Source of the DNA: CAZFPN01 sp044370655
GTDB taxonomy: Bacteria > Pseudomonadota > Alphaproteobacteria > Rickettsiales > Deianiraeaceae
Direction of reading: 5' to 3'
Assembly: GCA_044370655.1 (NCBI GenBank)
Contig: JBILVD010000009.1
Coordinates: 1 to 21,866, forward strand
DNA length: 21,866 nt
Part shown: positions 1 through 7,260 of the stretch, one piece after another
How the letters are laid out: each line of letters begins with the position of its first letter
How positions within the stretch are numbered: position 1 is the first letter of the stretch
Notes under the pieces: generated by a model
What the model was told of the DNA's origin: nothing
The model's input: only the letters and a program-made list of their open reading frames with translations
Database searches by the model: none
Translations under genes and position numbers: made by a program

Positions 1-1
1 G

Positions 2-406
2 AAAGATTATATAAGGGATAATGAATATACAAATGAAGATGTCAACAACGATGAGATTATCGTTATTAAAAAGAGTTGGCAAGGGCATCTTCTTGTTGCG
101 ATGTTAATCTTACTTTTTGCTTACAATATAGACCATTTTGGATTTCAAGTAATGTTTAGTCTATTTGCAATTGACCAATTACTAAGGATTAAAAGCAAGA
201 TTGTTGTTAATTACACTAAAAAAGAGGCAACATTTATAAATTATTTGAGTATACATACCGTTAAAAATATCAATTCAATTGGTTTAACAAGAGAGCCATT
301 GTTATTGTTTGCAAATTCTGTTGGAGTAGCTGGTTTAAATGATGGTATATCTATGACATTTGTAAATATTACTCCAGAAGTTTATAATTTTATAAGGAAA
401 TTCTAA
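2..406 (+). CDS. Unrecognised membrane protein, 3' part (5' end outside window)
   Basis: The frame is open from base 2 to the TAA at 404-406, giving 134 residues. The first ATG in frame is at 101, but an acidic, Asn/Asp-rich stretch and a Lys-Lys-Ser-Trp segment upstream read as coding, so the gene probably begins before the window. Visible features are a hydrophobic hairpin starting just before the ATG at 101 (Leu-rich, then Phe-rich), a basic turn (RIKSK), and then a beta-rich soluble tail with alternating hydrophobic residues. The layout of a membrane hairpin followed by a beta-rich domain resembles small membrane PH-like proteins, but this is only a shape argument and I do not recognise the family. 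It converges on traG with the two stop codons directly abutting and no room for a terminator. It may belong to another module of the element. Confidence 0.6.
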   Translation, partial: KDYIRDNEYTNEDVNNDEIIVIKKSWQGHLLVAMLILLFAYNIDHFGFQVMFSLFAIDQLLRIKSKIVVNYTKKEATFINYLSIHTVKNINSIGLTREPLLLFANSVGVAGLNDGISMTFVNITPEVYNFIRKF

Positions 407-2701
407 TTATTTATTTCCCGCTTTCTTTTTATCAAAGGTATCTAGAAATTCATTTACTGAATATTCCTTCCCTGAACTTTCCATTTCTTTTTGAGTTTCA
501 TTAAATATATTTTCATCTTCTTTGCTAAGTGCAAAAGGATTTGCAATTTTTTCCGCTACAGAATCAGCTACTTTTACAACAGGTGCACTCGCCCTATCAA
601 CCTCCTTCACCATCTCCTTATTATTCACCATATTAATTGCTTCTTTAGCACTGCTTGCTCCTTGAATTGCTTCTTTGTTATGTGTGTATTCTTCTCTTTT
701 ATCTGTTGTATGTGAACCACTTGACATAGTGCTTGATTTTGTAATAGATTCATTATATCCTCCTCCTAAACTTCCAGATAAAGAAAATATTCCTCCTTTA
801 CCACTTGCTTCTGATTCTCCCTTCCCTCCACTTTTACTTATGCCTGCACCAACAGAGCCTCCAACTTCAAAGTGTTTTGCTTCATTAATTCCCTTTGTAT
901 TATCCTCAGTATAAGATTTACTTGTTTCAACTAAACTTTCTACTTTCTTTATTCCAAGAGCTGTCCTCTCCCCTGTGCTATTATCTATTGTTATTTTACC
1001 ATACCCATCTTCTTTTTCTGTAAATCCTTTTCTTTCTAGTGTTGCAGTATCCACCTTATTTGCATTAACATTGTTAAAGCTTTTATTATTAAAACTATCA
1101 TTATTAAAACTTTTATTCCCTTCACTTATGTTATCTTTACTGAAATTACCCAAACTCTTATTCCCTATACTATCATTATCAACACTTCTATTCCCTTCAT
1201 TAATATTAAACTTACTACTATTAAATAAACTATCATTACCTATGCTTGTATTACCTAAGTTATAATTACCAGATACTGCCTCCATTACACTAGAAGAAGT
1301 GTTAGATATAGCACTAGATTGCATTAAGCTTCCTATACTACTTCCTATAGAGTTAAATCCTCTTTGAGTTATACTAAAACATAAAGGAACTATAGCTATA
1401 CTTAAATATCCTGCAAATGCCATTATATCTGCATTAAAATCTTGTATTTGGATTATATTACCTAAGTTTATTCCATAATCTGCACTATTACTAGCACTAG
1501 TGCTTATTAGTGCTTTCATCTTATAACTTGTATATCCATAACTAATTCTATTTAATATAGCTAAACAAGGAGATATTAAACATAAAGCAAATAATGATTT
1601 AAAGTATTCTATTAATATACTAAAACCAAATATCCCTGCCATAACCATTACTATAATTATAGGAAATAAAGCATACAACATTACTTGAATGAATATTTTA
1701 AGTATAACTAAGTAAGTTGGAGCATTTGCTCCTATTACCTTCCAAGATTCTCTCTGTGTTAATTTAGCTTTAGCAACTGCATATGGATTGTTGCTATTAC
1801 CGAGAGACATTCTATTATTCATTCCGTCAATAAAGCCTTGCATCATAACTGCTTGCTTTATTGTTTCAAGAGATGATTTAGAGGATTTAAGAAGGTAGTT
1901 GTTTACATCCAGTATTTGACTATCTGTTTTGTTTAAAGCTACATTTGAGTTGCTTTCATAAATTGAAGGATTTAACATTTGTGCTGTTTTTAAAGCAACT
2001 CTATTTAAAGAACTATTCAAATCTGTCTTTATTTTATTTGATGCTTTTTTGCAAGAAATTAACTCACTCCTACCACTCCCTAAATCAATATAATTAACAT
2101 GAAATATATTTGAATGATTATTATCATTTAAAATTATACCTTCTAAACTATTTGAATTCTTAAGTTGTTCTTTTGATATATTACCTAATATTACTTGGTC
2201 GTAGACACACTGCCTTACAAACTCCTTAAAGTTATTTTCAACATCACTTGTAAGGCTTGTTTTTGTCATTGCATCTATTATACTATTACCAAATAACATT
2301 CCAGAGTTAGTATAAGCTATATCCCCCACAGGAGAGAAGTTGGCATCAAATGTTTCAGCTAGGGTTGTATCTAAATTAGAAATAAAACTAGCAGGAAAGG
2401 CTAAGCCAATGGGGACATTGTTTATTATTCTAGGTATGCTATTGTTTGTGCTATCTTCAATTACAACAGTTGCTTTTGGCACAATTGCTAACATAAAAAC
2501 TGCATAACACATAAATCCCCACTTTATGCCTTCTATATAAGAGCCTGATATTGATGTTTTAAAAATATGAAACAATAAACCTATAATTAGAGTTCCGTGT
2601 ATTATGCTTTTATAAGCAGGGGAGTTTATTGTTATGATTATTCCGTTTAGTATATCATATAAAAATTCTCCCCCTCCTATTGTTGTAATTACAAAGTTCA
2701 T
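407..2701 (-). CDS. traG: TraG, mating-pair stabilisation and pilus assembly protein
   Basis: This 764-residue protein matches the F-type TraG family. The N-terminal half is an inner-membrane, VirB6-like part needed for pilus assembly; in F the C-terminal part acts in mating-pair stabilisation. Hydrophobic segments lie near residues 30-80 and in the 330-450 region. Residues 481-550 form fourteen exact five-residue repeats of the type S-x-G/N-N-x, ending in NANKV, which corresponds to the ANKxD motif seen in TraG proteins. A Gly/Ser-rich stretch and a charged tail follow. F TraG is about 938 residues, so this one is shorter, mainly in the C-terminal part. It is the last gene of the tra operon, seven bases after traH, and abuts the convergent gene at 406. 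The identification is firm; the role of the tail is not visible in the sequence. Confidence 0.93.
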   Translation of the reverse strand: MNFVITTIGGGEFLYDILNGIIITINSPAYKSIIHGTLIIGLLFHIFKTSISGSYIEGIKWGFMCYAVFMLAIVPKATVVIEDSTNNSIPRIINNVPIGLAFPASFISNLDTTLAETFDANFSPVGDIAYTNSGMLFGNSIIDAMTKTSLTSDVENNFKEFVRQCVYDQVILGNISKEQLKNSNSLEGIILNDNNHSNIFHVNYIDLGSGRSELISCKKASNKIKTDLNSSLNRVALKTAQMLNPSIYESNSNVALNKTDSQILDVNNYLLKSSKSSLETIKQAVMMQGFIDGMNNRMSLGNSNNPYAVAKAKLTQRESWKVIGANAPTYLVILKIFIQVMLYALFPIIIVMVMAGIFGFSILIEYFKSLFALCLISPCLAILNRISYGYTSYKMKALISTSASNSADYGINLGNIIQIQDFNADIMAFAGYLSIAIVPLCFSITQRGFNSIGSSIGSLMQSSAISNTSSSVMEAVSGNYNLGNTSIGNDSLFNSSKFNINEGNRSVDNDSIGNKSLGNFSKDNISEGNKSFNNDSFNNKSFNNVNANKVDTATLERKGFTEKEDGYGKITIDNSTGERTALGIKKVESLVETSKSYTEDNTKGINEAKHFEVGGSVGAGISKSGGKGESEASGKGGIFSLSGSLGGGYNESITKSSTMSSGSHTTDKREEYTHNKEAIQGASSAKEAINMVNNKEMVKEVDRASAPVVKVADSVAEKIANPFALSKEDENIFNETQKEMESSGKEYSVNEFLDTFDKKKAGNK
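1052..1261 (-). repeat. Pentapeptide-type repeat inside traG (14 units)
   Basis: Fourteen consecutive five-codon units without a frame break, each with Asn at position 4 and mostly Ser at position 1 (for example SIGND, SIGNK, SFNNK). The period is exactly 15 bases over 210 bases. A regular helix or solenoid like the pentapeptide-repeat fold is possible, but the consensus differs from the classic A(D/N)LxX repeat. Confidence 0.85.
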
Positions 2702-2708
2702 ATTTTAA

Positions 2709-4091
2709 TTAAAAGATACTAGATGTTGACGATTTTGAAATAACTTTTTCAATTTCGTGAATTTGATTTAAAACTTGATTACTAAGTGCTATTTTTTTTA
2801 GATTGATGTTTCTTTTTTCTTCAACATTTTTACTAACTATTTTAAGATTGTTTTGGAATTTTTCAAGTTCGCTTCCCCCTTTCTTCATTGAATTTGTTCC
2901 CTCCATTACTGCATTTAAAACCTCATCTATGTAAATATAAAGAAGTTCTATTGCAATAATCTCTGATAGTGCTATATTCTCATTTTTTGCAGATGCCTCT
3001 CCTCCATTTAAAACTTTCACCTTTAGCATTGAAATTATAGGAATAGTTGAAACTTTATCTACCATTTGCTTTTCTTCCGTTGTTAGAGATGAAGTGTTAT
3101 CATTTAACTTTACAGTTATGCTATCTAATATTGCTTTTATCCTTGTTTGCAAAGCTTTTGCATTACTTAAATTTACATCTTCATCTCTTACATCTAAACA
3201 TTTATCATAATCATTACACTTATAAACTTTTAATTTACCTCCGCTTAACAAAGAGTCTATAAACTTTGAATCTGTGAGTTTTGCTTGCTTGATTATAAAT
3301 TGCTCACCTTCATTATCATTGTTTGGCAACTTCTTGATTATTGTTCCTGTAATTGATTGGAATACATTCTTTAAATCATTATCAATACCTGTATTTTTTA
3401 GAGCTTCAAATGCAAAGTTTATATCACTTGGTTTAATATTTGCAAGCTCTGGGGTGTTGGTATTTTTAACAGTTGAATTTGTCTCTCCTCCTGCACCGCA
3501 GTTATTAACTCCACTAGCCCAGTCACTTGCTCTTCCACTTACTGTTTGTGCTTGCTTGCAAAAGACATTCTTTTCTTTATCCACTTTAGCTAAGCTATAA
3601 ACTCCTCCTACTGCCCCTGCGGCTATATCACAGCTATTTAGGTTCATTGCGTTTATTTTTTCAATGGTTGCAAGGATGGACTTTAAACTAGAGCCAAGAG
3701 AAGGAGAAATTGTATCAATAGCCATTTGAAACACAAGCCCTTTTGCATTGTTTCCCACTGCTTTTAATAGCTTTACAAATTGATCGGAGTTGATATGAGA
3801 AAAGCTCCCTGCGAACATATCAATTCCATTACATCCACCTCTTATACTTGGAGTTTGAATAGAAACAGGGTTCACACTTACCACTTTACTTCTTGAATAA
3901 ACGCTAGGTCCAGAATAATAAGTATTTGTTTGAGTTTTATAAACTCCTCCTTGTGTGTAATTAGAGTTTTCTCCTAGACCTCCCCAGAAGCTTTCCATTG
4001 AATTTGATATATTTGCATTTGAAATGTTAAATGAAAGTGTGAAAACTAAAACTGCTTGCAAAGTAAGGAAAAATGGTTTAAGCTTAGGCAT
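2709..4091 (-). CDS. traH: TraH, F-pilus assembly protein
   Basis: I start this gene at the ATG at 4091, which gives 460 residues, close to the 458 of F TraH, and puts a Sec signal peptide at the N terminus (MPKLKPFF..., cleavage likely after SNA near residue 26). The family core is clear: the motif RGGCNGIDMFAGSFSHINSDQ, then an amphipathic block with SPSLGSSLKS, and NSCDIAAGAVGG with a conserved Cys. A coiled-coil-prone C terminus follows. TraH is periplasmic and works with TraF, TraU, TraW and TrbC in pilus extension and retraction. The same frame is open a further 239 codons upstream, to 4808, through the antisense cassettes (separate entry), so a much longer precursor cannot be excluded. 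traG follows after seven bases. Confidence 0.92.
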   Translation of the reverse strand: MPKLKPFFLTLQAVLVFTLSFNISNANISNSMESFWGGLGENSNYTQGGVYKTQTNTYYSGPSVYSRSKVVSVNPVSIQTPSIRGGCNGIDMFAGSFSHINSDQFVKLLKAVGNNAKGLVFQMAIDTISPSLGSSLKSILATIEKINAMNLNSCDIAAGAVGGVYSLAKVDKEKNVFCKQAQTVSGRASDWASGVNNCGAGGETNSTVKNTNTPELANIKPSDINFAFEALKNTGIDNDLKNVFQSITGTIIKKLPNNDNEGEQFIIKQAKLTDSKFIDSLLSGGKLKVYKCNDYDKCLDVRDEDVNLSNAKALQTRIKAILDSITVKLNDNTSSLTTEEKQMVDKVSTIPIISMLKVKVLNGGEASAKNENIALSEIIAIELLYIYIDEVLNAVMEGTNSMKKGGSELEKFQNNLKIVSKNVEEKRNINLKKIALSNQVLNQIHEIEKVISKSSTSSIF

Positions 4092-4093
4092 AA
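4047..4093 (+). repeat. Cassette left flank, copy A (traH leader)
   Basis: A 47-base block that recurs at 4443-4489 with three mismatches. On the minus strand it is the first part of traH (signal peptide). On the plus strand it precedes ORF1 and carries ACTGCTTGCAAA, which is also found at the traU boundary. Confidence 0.85.
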
Positions 4094-4107
4094 GTTTAAA
4101 AAAGAAT

Positions 4108-4218
4108 ATGGAAACATTAGTTTTAATTGCCACAAGTTTGCTTTTAGCCACGCCTATAATTGCAATAATTTGGGAAAAACTTGCAATTAGACACTTTAAA
4201 AAACATATTAAGAAATAA
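4108..4218 (+). CDS. Small single-span membrane protein, cassette copy A, ORF1
   Basis: A 36-residue product beginning METLVLIATS, with one hydrophobic span (about residues 3-22) and a basic tail ending HFKKHIKK. I choose the ATG at 4108 and not the upstream one at 4024, because the upstream codons lie in the traH leader and are simply its reverse complement. The next ORF starts two bases after this stop, so the pair reads as a bicistron. Copy B has the same arrangement with little sequence identity apart from hydrophobicity and the basic tail. A short span plus a basic tail is seen in small toxins, holin-like peptides and subunits of membrane complexes; nothing here decides among these. No homologue is recognised. 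Confidence 0.55.
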   Translation: METLVLIATSLLLATPIIAIIWEKLAIRHFKKHIKK

Positions 4219-4220
4219 TT

Positions 4221-4409
4221 ATGCGTCTTCTTGATTATGAATTTTGGAAAGATTTGGCAGCCGTTATGAGCTATGCAACTGTTGGAGTTTCTCTCATTGG
4301 TCAAGAAACTTTTGGTAAACATTACACTTTGCTTATCGCCAGTGCAATATTTCTTATTTTTGTGTGCGTTATTCAAATGATTTTGCATAAAGTTGCAAGA
4401 AACAAATAA
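4221..4409 (+). CDS. Small two-span membrane protein, cassette copy A, ORF2
   Basis: A 62-residue product: an N-terminal acidic-aromatic patch (LLDYEFWKDLAAVMSY), a first hydrophobic span, a loop with IGQETFGKHY, a second span, and a basic end (HKVARNK). It is clearly homologous to copy B ORF2 (4614-4796), with conservative exchanges (YEFWKD/YDFWRD, VSLIG/LSLIG, FGKHY/IGKKY), which is good evidence for selection on the protein. All eight Leu codons avoid TTA and CTA, and no Ser is TCA, although those are common codons elsewhere here. Its codons align exactly with the minus frame leading into traH, where those triplets would be stops. Function unknown; a membrane role such as entry exclusion or a toxin/immunity pair is speculation. 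Confidence 0.65.
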   Translation: MRLLDYEFWKDLAAVMSYATVGVSLIGQETFGKHYTLLIASAIFLIFVCVIQMILHKVARNK

Positions 4410-4429
4410 TCTCATAAACATAAAACATT
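4399..4429 (+). repeat. Cassette right flank, copy A
   Basis: A 31-base block identical to 4786-4816. It covers the last codons and stop of ORF2 plus 20 following bases. The displacement between copies is 387 bases. Confidence 0.85.
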
Positions 4430-4442
4430 CTTGCATTGATTT

Positions 4443-4489
4443 TAAAACTGCTTGCAAAGTAAGAAAAAATGGTTTAGACTTAGGCATAA
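4443..4489 (+). repeat. Cassette left flank, copy B (duplicated traH leader)
   Basis: The second copy of the 47-base block, displaced by 396 bases. On the minus strand it encodes MPKSKPFFLTLQAVL, a remnant of a traH start that is not followed by the rest of the gene. Confidence 0.85.
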
Positions 4490-4503
4490 TAGATTTTAAA
4501 AAT

Positions 4504-4617
4504 ATGATAGATTTGCTTGCTAAAGGTTTAATTTTTGCCATACCACTTCTTCCAATAAGTGCATTGATAATTGCTATTTTAATACACAAAAGAGAAGATA
4601 AAAGAAAGCATTTATGA
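4504..4617 (+). CDS. Small single-span membrane protein, cassette copy B, ORF1
   Basis: A 37-residue product starting MIDLLAKGL, with one hydrophobic span (about residues 8-27) and a strongly charged tail (HKREDKRKHL). The stop codon overlaps the start of the next ORF in an ATGA arrangement, which suggests translational coupling. The upstream in-frame ATG at 4393 is rejected because it reads through the preceding copy's end and a duplicated traH leader. Three of the eight Leu codons are TTA, unlike in ORF2; here the codons are out of register with the opposite frame, so TTA would not create a stop there. Confidence 0.55.
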   Translation: MIDLLAKGLIFAIPLLPISALIIAILIHKREDKRKHL

Positions 4618-4796
4618 GGCGTTTTAGCTACGATTTTTGGAGAGATTTTGCGAGTATTCTCAGTTATGTTTTTGTTGCCCTTTCTCTTATAGGAGATGAG
4701 CTTATTGGTAAAAAATATATTGTTATAATTGGTATCATATCTGTTTCTATTTGTGCAATTGGTATGATTATAGAAGAACTTAAGCGAAACAAATAA
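4614..4796 (+). CDS. Small two-span membrane protein, cassette copy B, ORF2
   Basis: A 60-residue paralogue of the protein at 4221-4409: RRFSYDFWRDFASILSY, a hydrophobic span, a loop with LIGDELIGKKY, a second Ile-rich span, and a Lys/Arg end (EELKRNK). The start overlaps the ORF1 stop by four bases. All five Leu codons are CTC or CTT and no Ser is TCA, so the opposite strand stays open, as in copy A. The last codons lie inside the 31-base flank that is identical in both copies, 18 bases before the traF stop. Function unknown. Confidence 0.65.
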   Translation: MRRFSYDFWRDFASILSYVFVALSLIGDELIGKKYIVIIGIISVSICAIGMIIEELKRNK

Positions 4797-4816
4797 TCTC
4801 ATAAACATAAAACATT
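4786..4816 (+). repeat. Cassette right flank, copy B (abuts traF stop)
   Basis: A 31-base block identical to 4399-4429; its end overlaps the traF stop codon on the other strand by two bases. Displacements of 387 here and 396 at the left flank are both multiples of three. Confidence 0.85.
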
Positions 4817-5591
4817 AATTATAATCCTCACCCACTTGTTTTGTTAGCATAAATATTCTCTCTTCCACTTCATCAAAAGCCATAAATCCAAAGCCAATAG
4901 GAATAATTTTAGAGTTTGTGCCATCAAATAAAAAAAGTGCAGGAACAACATCAATTGAAATGCCAAGTTTTGCAAATTCTCCATTATTCATTTTAGTTTG
5001 TTTTTTACTAAAATCAGGTAAATAGCCTCCATCCATTGAAATTAAAACAACATTAAAACCTCTTTCTTCAAGCATTTTAACAACAGGAGAAAACCTATGA
5101 CAAAAGGCACAATCACTTCTAAAAGCAAAAAATAAACCATATTTCTTGCTTACCGCTTCAAGAGTTTGTCTTTTTTGTTTTTTTCTTTCATCTAGATATG
5201 CCTCCTTTCCTATTTTGGAAACAGGTTTATTTACAGTATAATCAAGTGATGGATTTTGCCACACAACTCTTTGCCACATATCAGTAACATTACTTGCCAT
5301 ATTTGTAACCATATTTTGATATATGATATATTCCTTAACATTTTCCTCACTTGGATTTATAATCATTTTTGCCTTCTTTATCTCAAGGTTTCGTTGCACT
5401 TCTTTTAACTTTGCTTCATAAAATTCATCATTATTATCTTCTACTTGAGTTTCACTTTCTTCTTTCTTTGCTTCTTTACTATCACAATAAAAATACCATC
5501 CACTTAAAGTATTGCAATGTAGAGAATTTGCAAGCAAAGTATGAAATTGCAACAAAAGAATAAAATGATACAATAACAACTTACTTTTCAT
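4815..5591 (-). CDS. traF: TraF, pilus assembly protein with thioredoxin-like domain
   Basis: From the ATG at 5591 this is 258 residues (F TraF is about 247); a TTG four codons upstream is possible but unneeded. It has a signal peptide (KLLLYHFILLLQFHTLLA), a Trp/Cys segment (SGWYFYC), a charged linker, and the TraF core with MWQRVVWQNP. The C-terminal thioredoxin-like domain contains a CxxC active-site motif, SDCAFCHRF (Cys 161 and 164), and VVPALF, which resembles the cis-Pro loop. F TraF is known to have the fold without the CxxC, which in F is supplied by TrbB. No trbB is seen here, so this TraF may be the periplasmic disulfide enzyme for the Cys-rich TraN, TraU and TraH. It overlaps the end of traN by 11 bases. 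Confidence 0.92.
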   Translation of the reverse strand: MKSKLLLYHFILLLQFHTLLANSLHCNTLSGWYFYCDSKEAKKEESETQVEDNNDEFYEAKLKEVQRNLEIKKAKMIINPSEENVKEYIIYQNMVTNMASNVTDMWQRVVWQNPSLDYTVNKPVSKIGKEAYLDERKKQKRQTLEAVSKKYGLFFAFRSDCAFCHRFSPVVKMLEERGFNVVLISMDGGYLPDFSKKQTKMNNGEFAKLGISIDVVPALFLFDGTNSKIIPIGFGFMAFDEVEERIFMLTKQVGEDYN

Positions 5592-6600
5592 AACTCTTGC
5601 CAATTATTTGATTTATTTGGTTTTGAATTTTATCTTTATTGATATTATTCATTTGAGGATTTAAAGTATTTGTGAATTCTTTAAAATCTATTTTATCCAT
5701 CTTAATTCTTGAAAGCTCATCTGGTGTAAATCCTCTGCAAGCAGGCTCTGTTTTGTATACTGGTCTACAACCCCAAAATGGCTTACAGTTAGTTTCGCCT
5801 GTTGGTATTTTTTGAGGTCCTAGAGGAATTCCAAGTTGCCTCCTTCCATTATCTGCAATTATTTTGTTAAGATTTGAACCAAAACAACAATACTCTTCAG
5901 TATAAACAAGACATTTTGTCCCAACAAGTAAATCAAGCTCTTTACTGCAATATGTCCTGTAATATATACACTGCCTTTTCTCCCTCTGTAAGCCTAGGTT
6001 TTGCTCTTCTGCATTACACTTTGCCCCAATTCCTTGCCCCCAACCAGAAGCTTTACAACAATTATTATATCCTGCAGTATCCCTAGTGCATTTTTTTAGC
6101 TCTCCTCTAAAAATTCTAATATTTTTCTTATCTTTTTGCGAATCTTTTTCAATTTCTTGCATCATTGTTAAAAATGTGATTGATTCTTTCATTTTTTCAG
6201 GGTCGGCCGTCTCGTTTTTATATTCTTCTCCACATTTGCCATCTTTGCAGTAAAATTCTACTTGCGTATTGTTATTAACTTGATTTGCTAATTTTTCTGC
6301 CTCTGCATCAACTTGCAATTTTTTATCATATTGCTCTAAAACCATCTTAGTATTATCATCTTTATTAAATTCCTCACTTCCTGCACTTTCTAAAGCATTA
6401 ACATTGCCATAATAACTTGCCTCTTTAGGATTTGATGTTGTAAATCCTGGCACATCTTCTGCTCTATAAGTGTTATTTTTGTTTTTATCTAAAATTTGCT
6501 TTCCAAATGCCTTACCATCATTTTCAACATCTTTAAAGTTATTTGCCTTTGTGTAAAAGCAAAAGAAAATAATAAATATAACACTAAATCTTATTATCAT
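5581..6600 (-). CDS. traN: TraN, outer-membrane mating-pair stabilisation protein (short form)
   Basis: A 339-residue protein with an N-terminal signal peptide (IIRFSVIFIIFFCFYTKA). The C-terminal half is packed with Cys: about fourteen in the mature part, in pairs and near-pairs such as CKDGKC, NNCCK, EYCCFG and CKPFWGC, as in the TraN family. F TraN is about 602 residues; the variable central region that recognises recipient receptors is largely missing, so this is a minimal TraN. It likely sits in the outer membrane and depends on periplasmic disulfide formation, which fits the adjacent CxxC-bearing TraF. Its ATG overlaps the trbC stop by four bases. Confidence 0.9.
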   Translation of the reverse strand: MIIRFSVIFIIFFCFYTKANNFKDVENDGKAFGKQILDKNKNNTYRAEDVPGFTTSNPKEASYYGNVNALESAGSEEFNKDDNTKMVLEQYDKKLQVDAEAEKLANQVNNNTQVEFYCKDGKCGEEYKNETADPEKMKESITFLTMMQEIEKDSQKDKKNIRIFRGELKKCTRDTAGYNNCCKASGWGQGIGAKCNAEEQNLGLQREKRQCIYYRTYCSKELDLLVGTKCLVYTEEYCCFGSNLNKIIADNGRRQLGIPLGPQKIPTGETNCKPFWGCRPVYKTEPACRGFTPDELSRIKMDKIDFKEFTNTLNPQMNNINKDKIQNQINQIIGKSYEK

Positions 6601-7259
6601 AAATCATTAAATAATTCTAAAGCATATGATAGGCTTACACTTCCAGTTACTTTATCATATAAAACATTTCTTTCATCGCATAAACTACCATTGTCAAGAC
6701 ATTCAAAATTACCTCTTACTCTAACAATTGCAGGGGCTTTATCTATTTGAAACAATTCAAACATTTTTGGATGAATAATGACATTTGCTCCTCTCTTATT
6801 TGTTATATCACTAATTTTTTGCACTGTTAATGGAATGGATTGTTTGCCACTTTCTGATTTAATAAACCCTCTAAGAACTAAAACCGCATTATATCTTTTT
6901 GCTTCTTCAATGTATTCAAGTATCATATTGTTTGGCATACTAAAGCTTATAAATACCATTATATTTTGCTTGTTTATATCAGTGAATTTAGGCTCAATTT
7001 CTTCAAGATTGTAATCTTTTCTAAATTCATTGGTTTGAATTAAGTTTTGAGACTTTTTTATTAACTCCTCACTAAATGCCTCTATCTCTTTTTTATCATT
7101 AATAGATATTGAAGTATCTATTTGTTTGCTATTGTGTGTATTAGTTATATTAAATTCCTCCAGTTTTTTAAGATTATTAATATTGATTTGCTTTGCATCT
7201 TCCGTATAATCTGCAAAAGCAATATTTAAAACCCATAATGATAAAATTAACAACTTCAT
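6597..7259 (-). CDS. trbC: TrbC, F-type pilus assembly protein
   Basis: From the ATG at 7259 the product is 220 residues with a signal peptide (MKLLILSLWVLNIAFA). A GTG at 7271 would add four residues inside the traU end and is less likely. The C-terminal half carries the F-type TrbC domain: IMVFISFSMPNNMI, then AVLVLRGFI, a predicted thioredoxin-like arrangement without active-site Cys, and HPKMFELFQIDKAPAIV. TrbC works with TraW in the periplasm during pilus assembly; in F the two interact. The start is one base after the traU stop. Confidence 0.9.
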   Translation of the reverse strand: MKLLILSLWVLNIAFADYTEDAKQININNLKKLEEFNITNTHNSKQIDTSISINDKKEIEAFSEELIKKSQNLIQTNEFRKDYNLEEIEPKFTDINKQNIMVFISFSMPNNMILEYIEEAKRYNAVLVLRGFIKSESGKQSIPLTVQKISDITNKRGANVIIHPKMFELFQIDKAPAIVRVRGNFECLDNGSLCDERNVLYDKVTGSVSLSYALELFNDL

Positions 7260-7260
7260 A

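Larger units (their letters stand above)
4092..4808 (-). other. Open frame fused in phase to traH, opposite the plus-strand cassettes
   Basis: This stretch of 239 codons has no stop and runs straight into the traH start. It begins six bases after the traF stop with MFMRLFV, which recurs 129 codons later, and it contains a copy of the traH leader (MPKSKPFFLTLQAVL). It is complementary to four small plus-strand genes. It could be a long leader translated with traH and removed at the signal-peptidase site, a device to keep ribosomes moving through the insertion, or a by-product of plus-strand codon choice. Codon avoidance on the plus strand (see the ORF2 entries) favours the idea that its openness is selected. 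Confidence 0.45.

Noticed and set aside
396..420. Terminator between the convergent gene and traG
   Set aside because: The stop codons abut and no stem-loop is seen.
975..1265. Leu-rich plus-strand open frame
   Set aside because: It is the reverse complement of the Asn/Ser pentad repeats of traG; the regular period explains both the openness and the odd composition.
3047..3600. Plus-strand frames opposite traH
   Set aside because: Hydrophobic shadow translations of a well-supported gene. Unlike the 4108-4796 ORFs, they have no paralogues or bicistronic arrangement.
4024..4107. Longer start for cassette ORF1 (and 4393-4503 for copy B)
   Set aside because: The extra codons are the reverse complement of the traH leader or span the previous cassette's end; their similarity between copies is explained by the conserved flank.
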